The translations under genes were made by a program, and so were the position numbers. 64,000 nucleotides of DNA from Marininema halotolerans (GTDB lineage: Bacteria; Bacillota; Bacilli; Thermoactinomycetales; DSM-45169): assembly GCF_900116235.1 (NCBI RefSeq), contig NZ_FPAA01000015.1, positions 1 to 64,000 of the forward strand, in the 5' to 3' direction. The notes under the pieces are model-generated. The model had not been told where the DNA came from. It ran no database searches and was given only the letters and a program-made list of their open reading frames with translations. Numbering within the stretch: the stretch's first letter is position 1; each line of letters begins with the position of its first letter. Positions 23,512 to 32,981 of this stretch are shown here, piece after piece.

Positions 23512-23985
23512 GATACCCTCCTAATTAAAGAGTATTTAGAGAAACCGTTACTGAAAAATGGCAGGACAAAAGCGAGAATTCTGAAGCAGGGGTGTGCCAG
23601 GACTAATGTGCTGCCACAGAAGCATATCATAAGATATGTCATTATTGAGATAATTTTAATTTTTATTATAAAACCCACGGCGAAATCCTGTATCTTTACC
23701 TTCTAGATAGCGGATCGATGTGTAGGGATTTTTCTTCGATTATGGATCAAAAGCAAAAAAGTCTTGGGATGCTTCAATTGGAGGATGTGTTTTTTGGAAA
23801 GGAACATTCAAGTTTTTCAATGGATAAGGGGTATGTACATTGATAGCGTTCAAGTGGAAAAGGAACCAAACTTGTATCCGATCCCCGCATCGTATAACAT
23901 GAAGATAGATTTGCTGAATGTGATCGTAGCTTGAAGTACGGATCATATTTAGCTGAGACTTCTAGAAAATAGAAGGAGCTCATCC
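23512..23985. other. Divergent region between repeat gene 4 and ysmB
   Basis: Bases 23617-23690 hold the fourth copy of the conserved AT-rich upstream block. Sequence at 23700-23755 (CTTCTAGATAGCGGATC and on) matches the region upstream of copy 1 at 20322-20370. No protein-coding gene is convincing. The last 40 bases are the ysmB leader with GAAGGAG. Confidence 0.6.
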
Positions 23986-24432
23986 ATGGAAAATAAACCG
24001 AATTTGCCAAGTGAATTGGTAACCGAAATTGAACGCTACGTACGGGAAATTAGCGTCGTTATCAAACGAAAAGGACGCGAAATTTTAAGTGAATTTCCAA
24101 TTACCCCGCCACAATTTACTGCCCTTTTATGGTTGAATGAACAAGGGGATATGACGATTGGGGAACTATCGCAAAAGATGTTTCTTGCATGCAGTACGAT
24201 GACGGATTTAGTGGACCGGATGGAGAAAAATGATGTGGTTGAACGCGTTCGTGATGAACGAGATCGCCGGGTCGTACGCATCCACCTTTTAGCAAAAGGG
24301 ACATCGATTATTATGGAAGTGTTAGAGGCACGTCAAAAGTACTTGTCAGAAATGCTTTCTCATTTACCGCAGGAAGAAGTGGAAGGGATTGCGAAACATC
24401 TGGCAACCTTACATCACGAAATGCACCAATAA
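23986..24432 (+). CDS. ysmB: MarR-family regulator YsmB
   Basis: A 148-residue winged-helix repressor-type protein. The core runs from PPQFTALLWL through GELSQKMFLACSTMTDLVDR (recognition helix) to the wing ERVRDERDRRVVRIHLLAKG, the classical MarR signature. The helical ends form the dimer interface. The start is set by AGAAGGAGCTC. In Bacillus subtilis ysmB lies between gerE and racE, the same order as here apart from the inserted genes, so I use that name. The target is unknown; racE and the divergent repeat genes are obvious candidates. Confidence 0.9.
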   Translation: MENKPNLPSELVTEIERYVREISVVIKRKGREILSEFPITPPQFTALLWLNEQGDMTIGELSQKMFLACSTMTDLVDRMEKNDVVERVRDERDRRVVRIHLLAKGTSIIMEVLEARQKYLSEMLSHLPQEEVEGIAKHLATLHHEMHQ

Positions 24433-24582
24433 ACCCCCGTGTTGATGGGGAGAATGTATTAAGAAAATTTGGTAACTTTTGGCAAGATCATCTCTCCTCT
24501 TTCCTTCATATAATAGGATATAGAGGCGATGTTGAAAACGACTTGCGCAATGCGGGCGTGAATTGGAGGCAGCAGAAGATCG

Positions 24583-25425
24583 ATGGATCAGCATTTACCT
24601 CAGAGTGCAATTGGCATATTAGATTCCGGTGTCGGCGGATTGACGGTAGCGAGGGAAGTTTTTCGTCAATTGCCAAAAGAACGGGTACTTTATTTTGGGG
24701 ATACGCTCCGGTGCCCTTATGGTCCTCGAACCCCTCAGGAAGTTAGACAATTTACCCTTGATATTGTTCATTTCTTAGCAAGGCTTCCATTAAAAGCGCT
24801 TGTGATCGCGTGTAACACAGCCACAGCTGTGGCATTACAAGCCGCTCGCGAACAATTTTCCATCCCTGTACTGGGTGTGATTGAACCAGGTGCTCGAGCC
24901 GCCATTAAAGTTTCCCATCAAGGTCGTATTGGTGTGATTGGAACGCAAGGAACGGTTCGCAGCTCGGCATATGAACAAGCATTAAAGCGAATTGACTCTG
25001 AATTATTTGTTTTAAGTCATGCTTGTCCAACACTCGTACCTCTTGTAGAGAGTGGCAATGGTTTTAGTGAAGATGCGAAACGAATAGTACGGCATGCACT
25101 GGCCCCTTTAAAGGGACACGAGTTGGATACATTAATTTTGGGCTGTACTCATTATCCACTCATTGCGGATTTGATTGGGCAGGAGATGGGTGAGGAGACG
25201 ACTTTAATTAGTTCGGCTGAGGAGACTGCTCGGGAACTGTCCACGGTTCTTCATCATAAAGGACTATTAGCGGATGGTAGTCGCTTTCCGACAGGTGATC
25301 ATCACTTTTTCATCAGTGGACAGCCTGCTTCCTTTCGACGGATTGCAGAAACATGGTTGGGTCGCCCCCTTGAAGTGGAGCAAGTTTCCCTGCAGTCCCT
25401 CGTACAAAATAAAACCGTCGGTTGA
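24583..25425 (+). CDS. murI: Glutamate racemase
   Basis: Makes D-glutamate for peptidoglycan from L-glutamate. The 280-residue protein opens with IGILDSGVGGLTV and carries the two catalytic cysteines C77 (ACNTAT) and C188 (GCTHYP), with YFGDTLRCPYG between them and the start. Cytosolic, cofactor-free. It equals racE of Bacillus subtilis by position (ysmB before, gerM after). GGAGG lies about 15 bases before the ATG, rather far, but no nearer start exists in frame. Confidence 0.96.
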   Translation: MDQHLPQSAIGILDSGVGGLTVAREVFRQLPKERVLYFGDTLRCPYGPRTPQEVRQFTLDIVHFLARLPLKALVIACNTATAVALQAAREQFSIPVLGVIEPGARAAIKVSHQGRIGVIGTQGTVRSSAYEQALKRIDSELFVLSHACPTLVPLVESGNGFSEDAKRIVRHALAPLKGHELDTLILGCTHYPLIADLIGQEMGEETTLISSAEETARELSTVLHHKGLLADGSRFPTGDHHFFISGQPASFRRIAETWLGRPLEVEQVSLQSLVQNKTVG

Positions 25426-25460
25426 AAGAGGTTGGGAAGGAATTTCCCTCCTCTTTTTTT
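25425..25460 (+). terminator. Terminator after murI
   Basis: AAAGAGGTTGGGAA pairs with TTTCCCTCCTCTTT, followed by a T run. It overlaps the last base of murI and separates it from gerM. Confidence 0.75.
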
Positions 25461-25524
25461 GATGTCCATAACCGTGTTTATCCATATGAATCTTGCTTTC
25501 TTTTCTTCTTAGACAAACAAGTGG

Positions 25525-25554
25525 GGATATTTTCGCTCGGGGCTCGTATACATG
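25525..25554 (+). promoter_or_regulatory. Candidate sigma-E promoter of gerM
   Basis: GGATATT (25525-25531), 15 bases, TATACATG (25547-25554) resemble the sigma-E pattern of a KMATATT -35 and CATACAMT -10. gerM is a mother-cell gene in Bacillus subtilis. One mismatch in each box and a slightly long spacer keep confidence low. Confidence 0.4.
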
Positions 25555-25586
25555 TATCAGAAACCTTGTCCCGGGAGGGGATTATC

Positions 25587-26663
25587 ATGGGGAAAAAATG
25601 GTTAAAAGGGGCAGTTGCCCTGATTGCATTTCCTTTACTACTCTCTGGTTGTATGTTTGGGCCTGATCAAGAGGGAGCAACACCAATCGATCCACCACCT
25701 AAAAAAATGGACACCAATGAAAAAGATAAGAGCAATGAGAAGTCTAAGGAGAATCAATCTTCGGGAAAGACTGATAAGAAGGGCTCTACTGCTAAAGCTG
25801 CAAAAAAGAACGAGTTGGAACTCTATTTTATGACGGATTCAGGATATCTTGCACCGTATGCCCTTAATATTCCGAAGGTAGAAGGGATTGCAAAAGAGGC
25901 AGTAAAATATATGGTGAAAGATGGACCAGGGGAATCGATGCTTCCCAAGGGATTTAGCGGAATCCTGCCAAAAAATACACAGGTCAAAGGTTTGGAAATT
26001 AAAGAGGGGACGGCGACCATCAATTTATCGAAGGAATTTCTCTCTTATAAAAAAGAAATGGAAGGTGATATTTTATCCGCGATTACCTGGACATTGACTG
26101 GATTTGATTCGGTGAAAAGGGTAAATATTCAGGTGGATGGGAAAGCCCTCGAAACGATGCCGAAGGGAAAAAGTGCTGCCCAACATTTGACCCGTGCGGG
26201 TGGTATTAATGTAGAGTTGGCTCAGGGGATAGATGCCGCCCATAGCATGCCAGTCACCCTCTACTTCTTAGGTCAAACTCCAGAGAATGATATTTACTAT
26301 GTTCCTGTCACCCGTATGATTAATCGCAGCAGCAATGTAGCAGAAGCGACTTTGAAAGAGTTAGTCAGAGGACCGCTAACCGGGTCGGATCTGGTGACTG
26401 CCCTTGCTGAGACAACAAAGGTAAATGGGGTTCAAGTCAAAGGAGATACGGCCATCGCCGACTTTGGCAAAGAGCTTCTCCAATACAGTGATAAGCATGA
26501 GGCATCAGAGGATGCGTTAAAAACCATTATTCTTTCATTAACTGAAAATAGTGCTGTGAAAAAAGTAAAAATCACGGTGGATGGAAAATCTGATGTCTCG
26601 GAAGATAAAAGTTTTGAAAAGCCGGTAAGTCGACCTGAAAAAGTAAATCCTGGCGGAATCTAA
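25587..26663 (+). CDS. gerM: Sporulation/germination lipoprotein GerM
   Basis: A 358-residue lipoprotein with two GerMN domains, needed in Bacillus subtilis for sporulation and germination. The signal sequence ends in LLLSGC with Cys22 as lipid anchor. A Lys/Glu/Ser-rich linker (residues 35-75) leads to the first GerMN domain (about 75-190) and the second (about 205-340), each with a LYF or FYF strand and the V-K-x-V-x-I-x-V-D-G motif. ATG 25587 follows GGGAGGGG; the frame is open upstream but lacks a signal. It is placed between racE and rph as in Bacillus. Confidence 0.93.
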   Translation: MGKKWLKGAVALIAFPLLLSGCMFGPDQEGATPIDPPPKKMDTNEKDKSNEKSKENQSSGKTDKKGSTAKAAKKNELELYFMTDSGYLAPYALNIPKVEGIAKEAVKYMVKDGPGESMLPKGFSGILPKNTQVKGLEIKEGTATINLSKEFLSYKKEMEGDILSAITWTLTGFDSVKRVNIQVDGKALETMPKGKSAAQHLTRAGGINVELAQGIDAAHSMPVTLYFLGQTPENDIYYVPVTRMINRSSNVAEATLKELVRGPLTGSDLVTALAETTKVNGVQVKGDTAIADFGKELLQYSDKHEASEDALKTIILSLTENSAVKKVKITVDGKSDVSEDKSFEKPVSRPEKVNPGGI

Positions 26664-26700
26664 GTGAAAAAGGGATGAGATTAGATACCAGCGGCAAGAT

Positions 26701-26740
26701 AGAAGAGGGGTGGGGAACCACCTCTTCTTCGTATAGTTTT
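26701..26740 (+). terminator. Terminator after gerM
   Basis: AGAAGAGGGGTGG pairs with CCACCTCTTCT, with a T-rich stretch a few bases on. Confidence 0.65.
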
Positions 26741-26764
26741 TTCTGTTTTCGCTTCGATGCTCTA

Positions 26765-26773
26765 TGGTATAAT
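26765..26773 (+). promoter_or_regulatory. Extended -10 promoter of rph
   Basis: TGGTATAAT, a perfect -10 with TGn extension, lies 31 bases before the rph start. The -35 (GTTTTC) is poor. Confidence 0.55.
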
Positions 26774-26803
26774 GATGAAACCTGAATTTTGGAGGGAATT
26801 GGA

Positions 26804-27616
26804 TTGAGAGTAGACGGACGCATGCAAAATGAACTGAGACAAGTTGAAATGATTCCCGATTATATTAAGCACGCGGAAGGATCCGTCTACATATCGGTCG
26901 GGGACACCAAGGTACTCTGCACCGCTTCAGTAGAGGAGAGGGTTCCTCCGTTTCTACGTGGTTCGGGAAAGGGTTGGATCACGGCAGAATATGCGATGCT
27001 ACCGCGGGCGACCCAAACACGGACCATTCGTGAATCCAGTAAGGGTAAAGTGGGCGGTCGGACAATGGAGATTCAGCGGTTGATCGGCCGGGCACTACGC
27101 TCCGTCATTCAATTGGATAAGCTGGGTGAACGGACGATCTGGTTGGATTGTGATGTGATTCAAGCAGATGGAGGGACCCGGACGACTTCCATCACAGGGG
27201 CTTACGTTGCCATGATTCTTGCTTTGCATCGGTTGGTAAAAGCAGGATCGCTACCGCGGTTACCTGTCACGGATTTCCTTGCGGCGACGAGTGTAGGGAT
27301 TGTAAATGGTGTCCCGAGTCTTGATCTTTGCTATGCAGAGGATTCCCAAGCCCATGTTGATATGAATGTCGTGATGACAGGGGCGGGTAAATACGTAGAA
27401 GTTCAAGGAACAGGGGAGGAGTCCCCCTTTAGCCCCGAGGAGCTTACCCAATTACTTACCCTTGCCAAAGAAGGCACGGATCAATTGGTTGCCATGCAAA
27501 AAGAGATACTAAAGGAAGCGGCGTATGGAATCGGAGGAAATCGACATGCAGGAAACCAAAAAGAAGTGGGTGTGGAACGAGCTGGTCTTCGCAACACAAA
27601 ACGCCCACAAAGTTGA
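26804..27616 (+). CDS. rph: Ribonuclease PH
   Basis: Phosphate-dependent 3' exoribonuclease that trims tRNA precursors. The 270-residue protein opens with [14 protein letters not shown], the family's DGR start, and contains [56 protein letters not shown] and [21 protein letters not shown] 26804 is the start because it gives the expected (M)RxDGR N-terminus and follows GGAGGG. The C-terminal tail is longer and more basic than usual since it overlaps the start of the next gene by 71 bases. Translational coupling with ysnA is likely. Confidence 0.96.
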   Translation: MRVDGRMQNELRQVEMIPDYIKHAEGSVYISVGDTKVLCTASVEERVPPFLRGSGKGWITAEYAMLPRATQTRTIRESSKGKVGGRTMEIQRLIGRALRSVIQLDKLGERTIWLDCDVIQADGGTRTTSITGAYVAMILALHRLVKAGSLPRLPVTDFLAATSVGIVNGVPSLDLCYAEDSQAHVDMNVVMTGAGKYVEVQGTGEESPFSPEELTQLLTLAKEGTDQLVAMQKEILKEAAYGIGGNRHAGNQKEVGVERAGLRNTKRPQS

Positions 27617-28181
27617 AGAATTAGACGCGATTTTTAAAGAATCGTTAGGAATGCGAGTGATTGGCCTCCATAATTTACCCGATATCCCTGAGATCATTGA
27701 AGATCAAGACACCTTTGAAGGGAATGCCATAAAAAAAGCAGAAACCATCGCAGGTGTGCTGAATCGACCCGTTGCGGCGGATGATTCTGGATTAGCAGTG
27801 GCTGCCTTGAATGGAGCGCCGGGGGTGTATTCTGCACGTTATGCTGGGGAAAATGCCACGGATCGCGACAATAATCACAAGCTCTTAGAAGCAGTAAAAA
27901 GCATTGCGGAAGAAAAGCGGCAATGTGCTTTTGTGTGTGCCCTTGCTCTTGCTGTGCCAGGGGAACCCACTCAGACGGTACGGGGCGAAGTGTCTGGTAG
28001 GATTACATTGAATCCACGCGGAGAGCATGGTTTTGGCTATGACCCATTGGTTTATCTTCCGGAGCAAGATCGGACTGTGGCTCAACTGCTCCCGGAGGAG
28101 AAAAATCAGATCAGCCATCGCGCTGTAGCTGCGAAGAAGCTGATCCCCCTGTTGAAAAAGGCCTATTTATTTGATCTTTAA
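27546..28181 (+). CDS. ysnA: XTP/dITP diphosphatase
   Basis: House-cleaning pyrophosphatase (RdgB/Ham1 family) that hydrolyses XTP and dITP to monophosphates. The 211-residue protein shows [14 protein letters not shown] at the start, then [32 protein letters not shown] with the metal aspartates, and [12 protein letters not shown] with SHRA near the end. ATG 27546 lies eight bases after GGAGG; an ATG at 27525 is less well placed. The gene starts inside rph and is followed by ysnB 19 bases later. Confidence 0.95.
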   Translation: MQETKKKWVWNELVFATQNAHKVEELDAIFKESLGMRVIGLHNLPDIPEIIEDQDTFEGNAIKKAETIAGVLNRPVAADDSGLAVAALNGAPGVYSARYAGENATDRDNNHKLLEAVKSIAEEKRQCAFVCALALAVPGEPTQTVRGEVSGRITLNPRGEHGFGYDPLVYLPEQDRTVAQLLPEEKNQISHRAVAAKKLIPLLKKAYLFDL

Positions 28182-28200
28182 TAGAAAGGAGGGGAATGAA

Positions 28201-28725
28201 ATGCGCGTTCTCATTATCAGTGATACCCATGGCGAAGCGAAGCTTTTAAAGGAGGTCTGTCATCGTGTAGGTGCAGATCATGTCATCCATTGTGGGGATT
28301 TTACAACCGATGTTGCAGAATTGCCCACCGTTCCCCTCACTATTGTACAAGGGAACTGTGACTGGGAGGACGTCCCAAAGGATGTGCTTTGGGATGCGGG
28401 TCGCATTCGCTTTTATGTCACCCATGGTCATAAGTATCAGGTGAACTCTTCCCTGTTACCCATTCAGTATCGAGCTGAGGAAGTGGGTGCCCAAGTTGCA
28501 TGCTTCGGGCATTCGCATTTTCCCGTCTGTGAGCAGGTTGGTAACCTCCTACTCCTCAATCCAGGGAGTATTACTTCGCCACGAGGATATCGGACACCTA
28601 CCTATGCGGTGTTAGAGATACTCGGGGATCATTCTGTGGAGGTTCACTTTTACGACCCTAAGGATCAACGGGTTCCGGATCGTGGAGGAAAATATTACTT
28701 GACGAGTGATGATTCCATGTTATAA
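28201..28725 (+). CDS. ysnB: YfcE/MJ0936-type phosphodiesterase
   Basis: A 174-residue metallophosphoesterase. The N-terminus MRVLIISDTHGE holds the D-x-H metal motif. It is followed by HCGDF, QGNCDW (GNCD), THGHKY and GHSHFP, the complete set for a calcineurin-like fold with two metals. The family acts on artificial phosphodiesters; the natural substrate is uncertain. AAGGAGGGG precedes the ATG. It ends the racE-to-ysnB group seen in Bacillus subtilis. Confidence 0.93.
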   Translation: MRVLIISDTHGEAKLLKEVCHRVGADHVIHCGDFTTDVAELPTVPLTIVQGNCDWEDVPKDVLWDAGRIRFYVTHGHKYQVNSSLLPIQYRAEEVGAQVACFGHSHFPVCEQVGNLLLLNPGSITSPRGYRTPTYAVLEILGDHSVEVHFYDPKDQRVPDRGGKYYLTSDDSML

Positions 28726-28763
28726 AATTATTCTGCATTGCGAAATACAAAGATTCTTGATAA

Positions 28764-28840
28764 GTCCCAGTAGCTCAGCTGGATAGAGCAACGGCCTTCT
28801 AAGCCGTTGGTCGGGGGTTCGAATCCCTCCTGGGACGCCA
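28764..28840 (+). tRNA. tRNA-Arg (anticodon TCT)
   Basis: A 77-base cloverleaf: acceptor GTCCCAG with CTGGGAC, D arm with AGCTCAGCTGGATAGAGCA, anticodon stem ACGGC/GCCGT around loop CTTCTAA (TCT at 28798-28800), and T arm with GGTTCGAATCC. CCA is encoded. It follows ysnB by 38 bases. The genes after it look accessory, as often happens beside tRNA genes. Confidence 0.97.
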
Positions 28841-29101
28841 CTTACATAACCATATAACCTTTGATATGACAAGGGTTTTGACAGAGAAGGGATGCTAACA
28901 CAGATTAGAACGCTGTGGGAGCATTCCTTTTCATTATTTGAGGTCGTGAATAACCCTTTGTTCTTCTCCGATTCCAGACTGTTGATATGAACTATATATC
29001 ATTACAGGTATGGGAAATTGGATCATGGAGGATGTGTGGGTACACAAGTGGACTTGCCATTGGCAAGGGTGGTTTTTACTTTAAAAAGTAGGTGTTATAG
29101 G

Positions 29102-29668
29102 GTGATCATCACAAAAGAAAGAGACATCGTAGATGTAATACAAAAGGATGACTGGATGATGGATTTATTAAGAGCTGTTCAAACATTGCATTTGCCTGAT
29201 TGGTGGATATGTGCAGGTTTTGTTAGGTCAAAAATATGGGATGTAATACATAATTTTAGTACAAGAACACCTTTACCTGATATTGATGTTATATACTTTG
29301 ATTCATCCAATACCGATGAATTAGAAGAAAAGAACATTGAAAGAGAGCTAACGTTCCTGATTTCCAACATCCCATGGTCTGTTAAAAATCAGGCAAGAAT
29401 GCATGTTTTAAGTAATGCAGCTCCTTATGTATCATCCGTTGATGGTATATCCAAATTTCCTGAGACCGTAACTGCATTAGGAGTTAAATTAGATAAAAAA
29501 GATAATGTTGTTTTAACAGCTCCTTGGGGAATAGCGGATGTTGTAAATCTAAAAGTAAGACCAACCCCATACTATCTCGAGACAGATGAGAGAATTAACA
29601 TTTATAAAAACAGAGTTACAAAAAAGGGTTGGGAATCAATCTGGAAAAAGTTAGAAATTTATAAATGA
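29102..29668 (+). CDS. Nucleotidyltransferase-like protein
   Basis: A 188-residue protein of the bacterial nucleotidyltransferase-like family (COG3575 type). It has WWICAGFVRSKIWD near the start and PDIDVIYFD, the D-x-D motif of the Pol beta superfamily. A later VKNQARMHV and a helical end follow. Family substrates are unknown. I chose GTG 29102 with AGGTG upstream; the longer frame from 29018 looks noncoding. It is AT-rich compared with its neighbours and lies next to tRNA-Arg, which suggests acquisition. Confidence 0.8.
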   Translation: MIITKERDIVDVIQKDDWMMDLLRAVQTLHLPDWWICAGFVRSKIWDVIHNFSTRTPLPDIDVIYFDSSNTDELEEKNIERELTFLISNIPWSVKNQARMHVLSNAAPYVSSVDGISKFPETVTALGVKLDKKDNVVLTAPWGIADVVNLKVRPTPYYLETDERINIYKNRVTKKGWESIWKKLEIYK

Positions 29669-29757
29669 AAAAAACTTTAATCTAAATCAAGACTGTCGAT
29701 TAATTTGAGTATTTAGCTCATTTACGCTGTCATCCTTTTCCTAGAGGAGATGAAAAC

Positions 29758-30270
29758 ATGAGAGAGCAAAGGGAGATTGTTCAGATTAAAGGTTGGGAAG
29801 AAGATGACCTTGATTTACTGTTCCAACTAAATGCACCAGAGATGATGAACCATCTTGGAGGACCCGAACGTGAGGAAAAGGTGTTTAGTCGCCATCAACG
29901 GTATCTTGCGCTCAAGGATAAAGGATCGATGTATAGCATCCAATTACAGCCCCAAAATGAAAAAGTAGGTTCCGTTGGATTCTGGCACAAGAGTGTGGAT
30001 GGTGAAGAAGCATATGAAGTAGGGTGGAGTGTCTTGCCCTCATTTCAAGGGAAAGGGATCGCAACCCGAGCGACTAAATTAGCAATCAAAGAAGCGTTAG
30101 CAAAAAATAATTGGGCGATTCATGCTTTTCCTTCAATTGATAATCCAGGTTCGAATGCGATTTGCCGAAAACTTCATTTTAGCTTTCTAACCGAATGTGA
30201 ATTTGAGTATCCCCCAGGCAATTTGATGCGGTGCAATCATTGGCGCCTTGAAGCAAGCTCAATCCGCTAA
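29758..30270 (+). CDS. GNAT family N-acetyltransferase
   Basis: A 170-residue acetyltransferase. The acetyl-CoA motif is VGWSVLPSFQGKGIATRATK (residues 86-105, with Q-G-K-G-I-A binding the pyrophosphate), followed by HAFPSIDNPGSNAICRKLHF, as in the RimJ/RimL-like group. The first half is a mixed substrate-binding region. GAGGAGATG precedes the ATG. The acceptor (protein N-terminus, antibiotic or polyamine) cannot be told. Confidence 0.9.
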   Translation: MREQREIVQIKGWEEDDLDLLFQLNAPEMMNHLGGPEREEKVFSRHQRYLALKDKGSMYSIQLQPQNEKVGSVGFWHKSVDGEEAYEVGWSVLPSFQGKGIATRATKLAIKEALAKNNWAIHAFPSIDNPGSNAICRKLHFSFLTECEFEYPPGNLMRCNHWRLEASSIR

Positions 30271-30353
30271 ACCACTTAAAATCGTATTATGGATTTCTCT
30301 ATCGACAGTTATGTGGATGTATCGACATTTGATACAGAAAAGGTGAAGAGGGT

Positions 30354-30752
30354 ATGGAAGAAAATCTAAAGGATATGGATTTTGGGTATTTTATTGGACA
30401 AGTAGTAACCGGCGTGAATACCGATGAACATGCCCCTTTAGTTATTCAATTTGAGAAGGGTTCGCTTATTGTGGAATGCCCATGGAGGCTTTGTAGAAAT
30501 AATGAAATTATCCTTGGTGAAACGGATTGTATCTCAGCTCCAGATAAGTTTACATATAAAGAGATATATAAGATAATTGGCAAAAAGAAAATAGTAGGCA
30601 TTGATAATTTTATGGGTAGGTTTTTTGTAATAACCTTTGAGGATCAAATCATATTTGAATTATTCCATGCAAGTAGCTATTTTGAGGGGTGGAATTTAAT
30701 AGGGGATAATGGCTTTGGTCTATTTACAATCCCTGGAGGCGAATATGCATAG
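30354..30752 (+). CDS. Unknown 132-residue protein
   Basis: It begins with the ATG at 30354, seven bases after AAGAGGGT. A beta-rich sequence with GYFIGQVVTGV, then LVIQFEKGSLIVECPWRL, resembles small proteins of unknown function that bind nothing known. Two cysteines and no membrane segment. It is probably part of the accessory cluster after tRNA-Arg. Confidence 0.65.
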   Translation: MEENLKDMDFGYFIGQVVTGVNTDEHAPLVIQFEKGSLIVECPWRLCRNNEIILGETDCISAPDKFTYKEIYKIIGKKKIVGIDNFMGRFFVITFEDQIIFELFHASSYFEGWNLIGDNGFGLFTIPGGEYA

Positions 30753-30907
30753 ATCGATCCCAAGTGATGTCGATTACCCAATAATGGGAAACTTGCATCC
30801 TAGCGATGTTTCTTCATGTTAGGAGGCGATCGAATCTCTTCCGATCAATGATCGTTGTTAGCCGCAAACCAAAACCCCCTAGGGGTCTTTTGCCCCTTTC
30901 CACCTGC

Positions 30908-30935
30908 TTGCAACCACTAGCTTCTGTGTTATAAT
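30908..30935 (+). promoter_or_regulatory. Promoter of tig
   Basis: TTGCAA (30908-30913), 16 bases, TATAAT (30930-30935), with TGT extending the -10. It is a good vegetative sigma-A promoter about 80 bases before tig. A weak hairpin at about 30871-30891 lies upstream and may end earlier transcripts. Confidence 0.75.
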
Positions 30936-31017
30936 GAGGTGGTTGTAAAAAGGCACGGAAACTCTAGAGTTGTAGCCATTTATACATTGAATCGTGTGAT
31001 GTAGGAGGGAATCGTTG

Positions 31018-32310
31018 ATGAATGTAAGCTGGGAAAAAACTGAAACGAACCGTGGGGTCCTTACGGTTGAAGTAGATGAGAAACAATTAGGTGGTGCGTT
31101 GGATCGCGCCTTTAAAAAGGTTTCTAAAAATGTGAATGTACCTGGATTCCGGAAAGGTAAAATTCCACGCCCAATCTTTGAAAAGCGCTTTGGTGTAGAG
31201 AGCCTCTATCAAGATGCACTCGATATCCTCTTGCCAGAGGTTTACCCTGAAGCGGTAGAAAAAGCAGATATCGATCCCGTTGATCAACCAGAAATTGATA
31301 TTGATCAACTGGAAAAAGGGAAGCCTTTCATCTTTAAAGCAAAAGTAATGGTAAAACCTGAAGTAAAACTAGGTGAGTATAAAGGCCTAGAAATCGAAGA
31401 AAAAGACTTCTTGGTAACCCAAGAAGATATCGACGCTGAACTGAAGCAAATGCAAGAGCGCCAAGGTCAGTTGGTCGCTGTTGAAGAAGGAACCATCGAA
31501 GAGGGCGATCGTGCAATTCTTGACTTTGAAGGTTTCGTTGATGGCGAAGCATTTGAAGGCGGCAAAGGTGAGCAATACACCTTGGAAATTGGCTCTGGAC
31601 AATTCATTCCTGGGTTCGAAGAACAACTTGTCGGTCTCGCTCCAGGTGAAGAAAAGGATGTAACGGTTACGTTCCCTGAAGAGTATCATGCAGAAGACCT
31701 CAAAGGAAAAGAAGCCGTATTTAAAGTGAAGATTCACGAAATCAAGCGTACGGAATTGCCTGAGCTTGATGATGAATTTGCACAGGATGTTGGGGAATTT
31801 GAGACGTTTGAGGAACTGAAAAGCGATGTCGAGAATAAGCTGAAAGAACAAAAGAAAAACGAAGAAGAAAGCTACAAGCGTAATCAGCTCGTCGAGAAAG
31901 CGGCTGAGAACGCAGAGGTCGAAATCCCAGAAGTGATGATCGATCGTGAAATTGATCAGATGGTGAGTCACTTTGAACAACAACTCTCCATGCAAGGGGT
32001 CAACCTGGAGCAATACATTCAGTTTACTGGCCAAACTAAGGAAGATATTCGTGCGCAATTCAAAGAAGATGCTGGTAAGAAGACGCGCAATGACTTGGTA
32101 TTGGAAGCCATCTCTGAAGCTGAAAACGTAGAAGTGACCGAGGAAGATATTGAAGAAGAACTGAAAAAATTGGCAGAACAAATGAGCCGCGAATTGGATG
32201 AAATCAAGCGTTTAGTGGATATGCAAGGCGGTCGTGCTCAAATTGAGGGCGATTTGAAGATCCGAAAAACAGTGGATCTACTTGTATCCAACAGTAAAAA
32301 TGCGGCATAA
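31018..32310 (+). CDS. tig: Trigger factor
   Basis: Ribosome-bound chaperone with prolyl isomerase activity. The 430-residue protein has the N-terminal ribosome-binding domain with [11 protein letters not shown], the exact family loop that contacts ribosomal protein L23. A FKBP-type domain follows (about 150-245: [20 protein letters not shown] and [11 protein letters not shown]), then a long acidic helical C-terminal chaperone region. ATG 31018 is eight bases after GGAGGG; a TTG directly before it is a less likely start. It is followed by clpP and clpX, an order conserved in many bacteria. Confidence 0.97.
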   Translation: MNVSWEKTETNRGVLTVEVDEKQLGGALDRAFKKVSKNVNVPGFRKGKIPRPIFEKRFGVESLYQDALDILLPEVYPEAVEKADIDPVDQPEIDIDQLEKGKPFIFKAKVMVKPEVKLGEYKGLEIEEKDFLVTQEDIDAELKQMQERQGQLVAVEEGTIEEGDRAILDFEGFVDGEAFEGGKGEQYTLEIGSGQFIPGFEEQLVGLAPGEEKDVTVTFPEEYHAEDLKGKEAVFKVKIHEIKRTELPELDDEFAQDVGEFETFEELKSDVENKLKEQKKNEEESYKRNQLVEKAAENAEVEIPEVMIDREIDQMVSHFEQQLSMQGVNLEQYIQFTGQTKEDIRAQFKEDAGKKTRNDLVLEAISEAENVEVTEEDIEEELKKLAEQMSRELDEIKRLVDMQGGRAQIEGDLKIRKTVDLLVSNSKNAA

Positions 32311-32324
32311 TGAGAATAGGACGG

Positions 32325-32358
32325 AAAAACGGGGCACGTGAAAGCGTGCCTTGTTTTT
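32325..32358 (+). terminator. Terminator between tig and clpP
   Basis: GGCACG pairs with CGTGCC, extended by A and T tracts on both sides. Read-through may still reach clpP, which lies 30 bases further. Confidence 0.65.
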
Positions 32359-32387
32359 AAACAATCGCTCGGAAGGGAGGCGAAACC

Positions 32388-32966
32388 TTGAATCTGGTAC
32401 CGATGGTCGTCGAGCAGACGAATCGCGGCGAGAGATCCTATGATTTGTACTCTCGATTGCTCAAGGACCGCATCATCTTTATTGGCAGTGCGATTGATGA
32501 TCAAGTGGCAAATGTTGTGACAGCACAGCTTTTGTTTTTAGCAGCAGAAGATGCGGACAAAGATATCTCTGTATACATAAACTCACCAGGTGGATCCATC
32601 ACCGCTGGAATGGCAATATATGATACCATGCAATACATAAAACCAGACGTTTCCACGATTTGTGTGGGTATGGCTGCGAGTATGGGGGCTTTCCTGCTGG
32701 CGGCTGGTGCAAAAGGGAAGCGTTATGCTTTACCCAACAGTGAAGTGATGATTCACCAACCATTGGGGGGAGTACGAGGCCAGGCTGCAGACATACAAAT
32801 CCATGCAGATTGGATTCTCCGTACCCGAAAGAAGATTTACCAAATTCTGTCCAAGCGCACTGGGCATACGCAAAAGAAAATCGAACGAGATTCGGATCGG
32901 GATCATTTCATGGATGCTCATGAAGCCAAAGAGTATGGTTTGGTAGATGAAGTGATCACTCGTTAG
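32388..32966 (+). CDS. clpP: ATP-dependent Clp protease proteolytic subunit
   Basis: A 192-residue serine peptidase that forms the double-ring barrel of the Clp protease. The triad is S98 (GMAASMGAF), H123 (MIHQPLGG) and D172. It opens [20 protein letters not shown], which sets the TTG start, seven bases after GGGAGG. No CtsR box is seen upstream. It lies between tig and clpX. In Bacillus subtilis clpP is elsewhere, so the arrangement here is more like that of Gram-negative bacteria. Confidence 0.96.
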   Translation: MNLVPMVVEQTNRGERSYDLYSRLLKDRIIFIGSAIDDQVANVVTAQLLFLAAEDADKDISVYINSPGGSITAGMAIYDTMQYIKPDVSTICVGMAASMGAFLLAAGAKGKRYALPNSEVMIHQPLGGVRGQAADIQIHADWILRTRKKIYQILSKRTGHTQKKIERDSDRDHFMDAHEAKEYGLVDEVITR

Positions 32967-32981
32967 AGGGATGATTGCGTA

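Noticed and set aside
31387-32181. 264-codon open frame on the minus strand opposite tig
   Set aside because: It is the mirror of the Glu/Lys-rich codons of trigger factor. The plus-strand gene is unmistakable and the mirror protein is an odd Phe/Leu-rich string without start signals.
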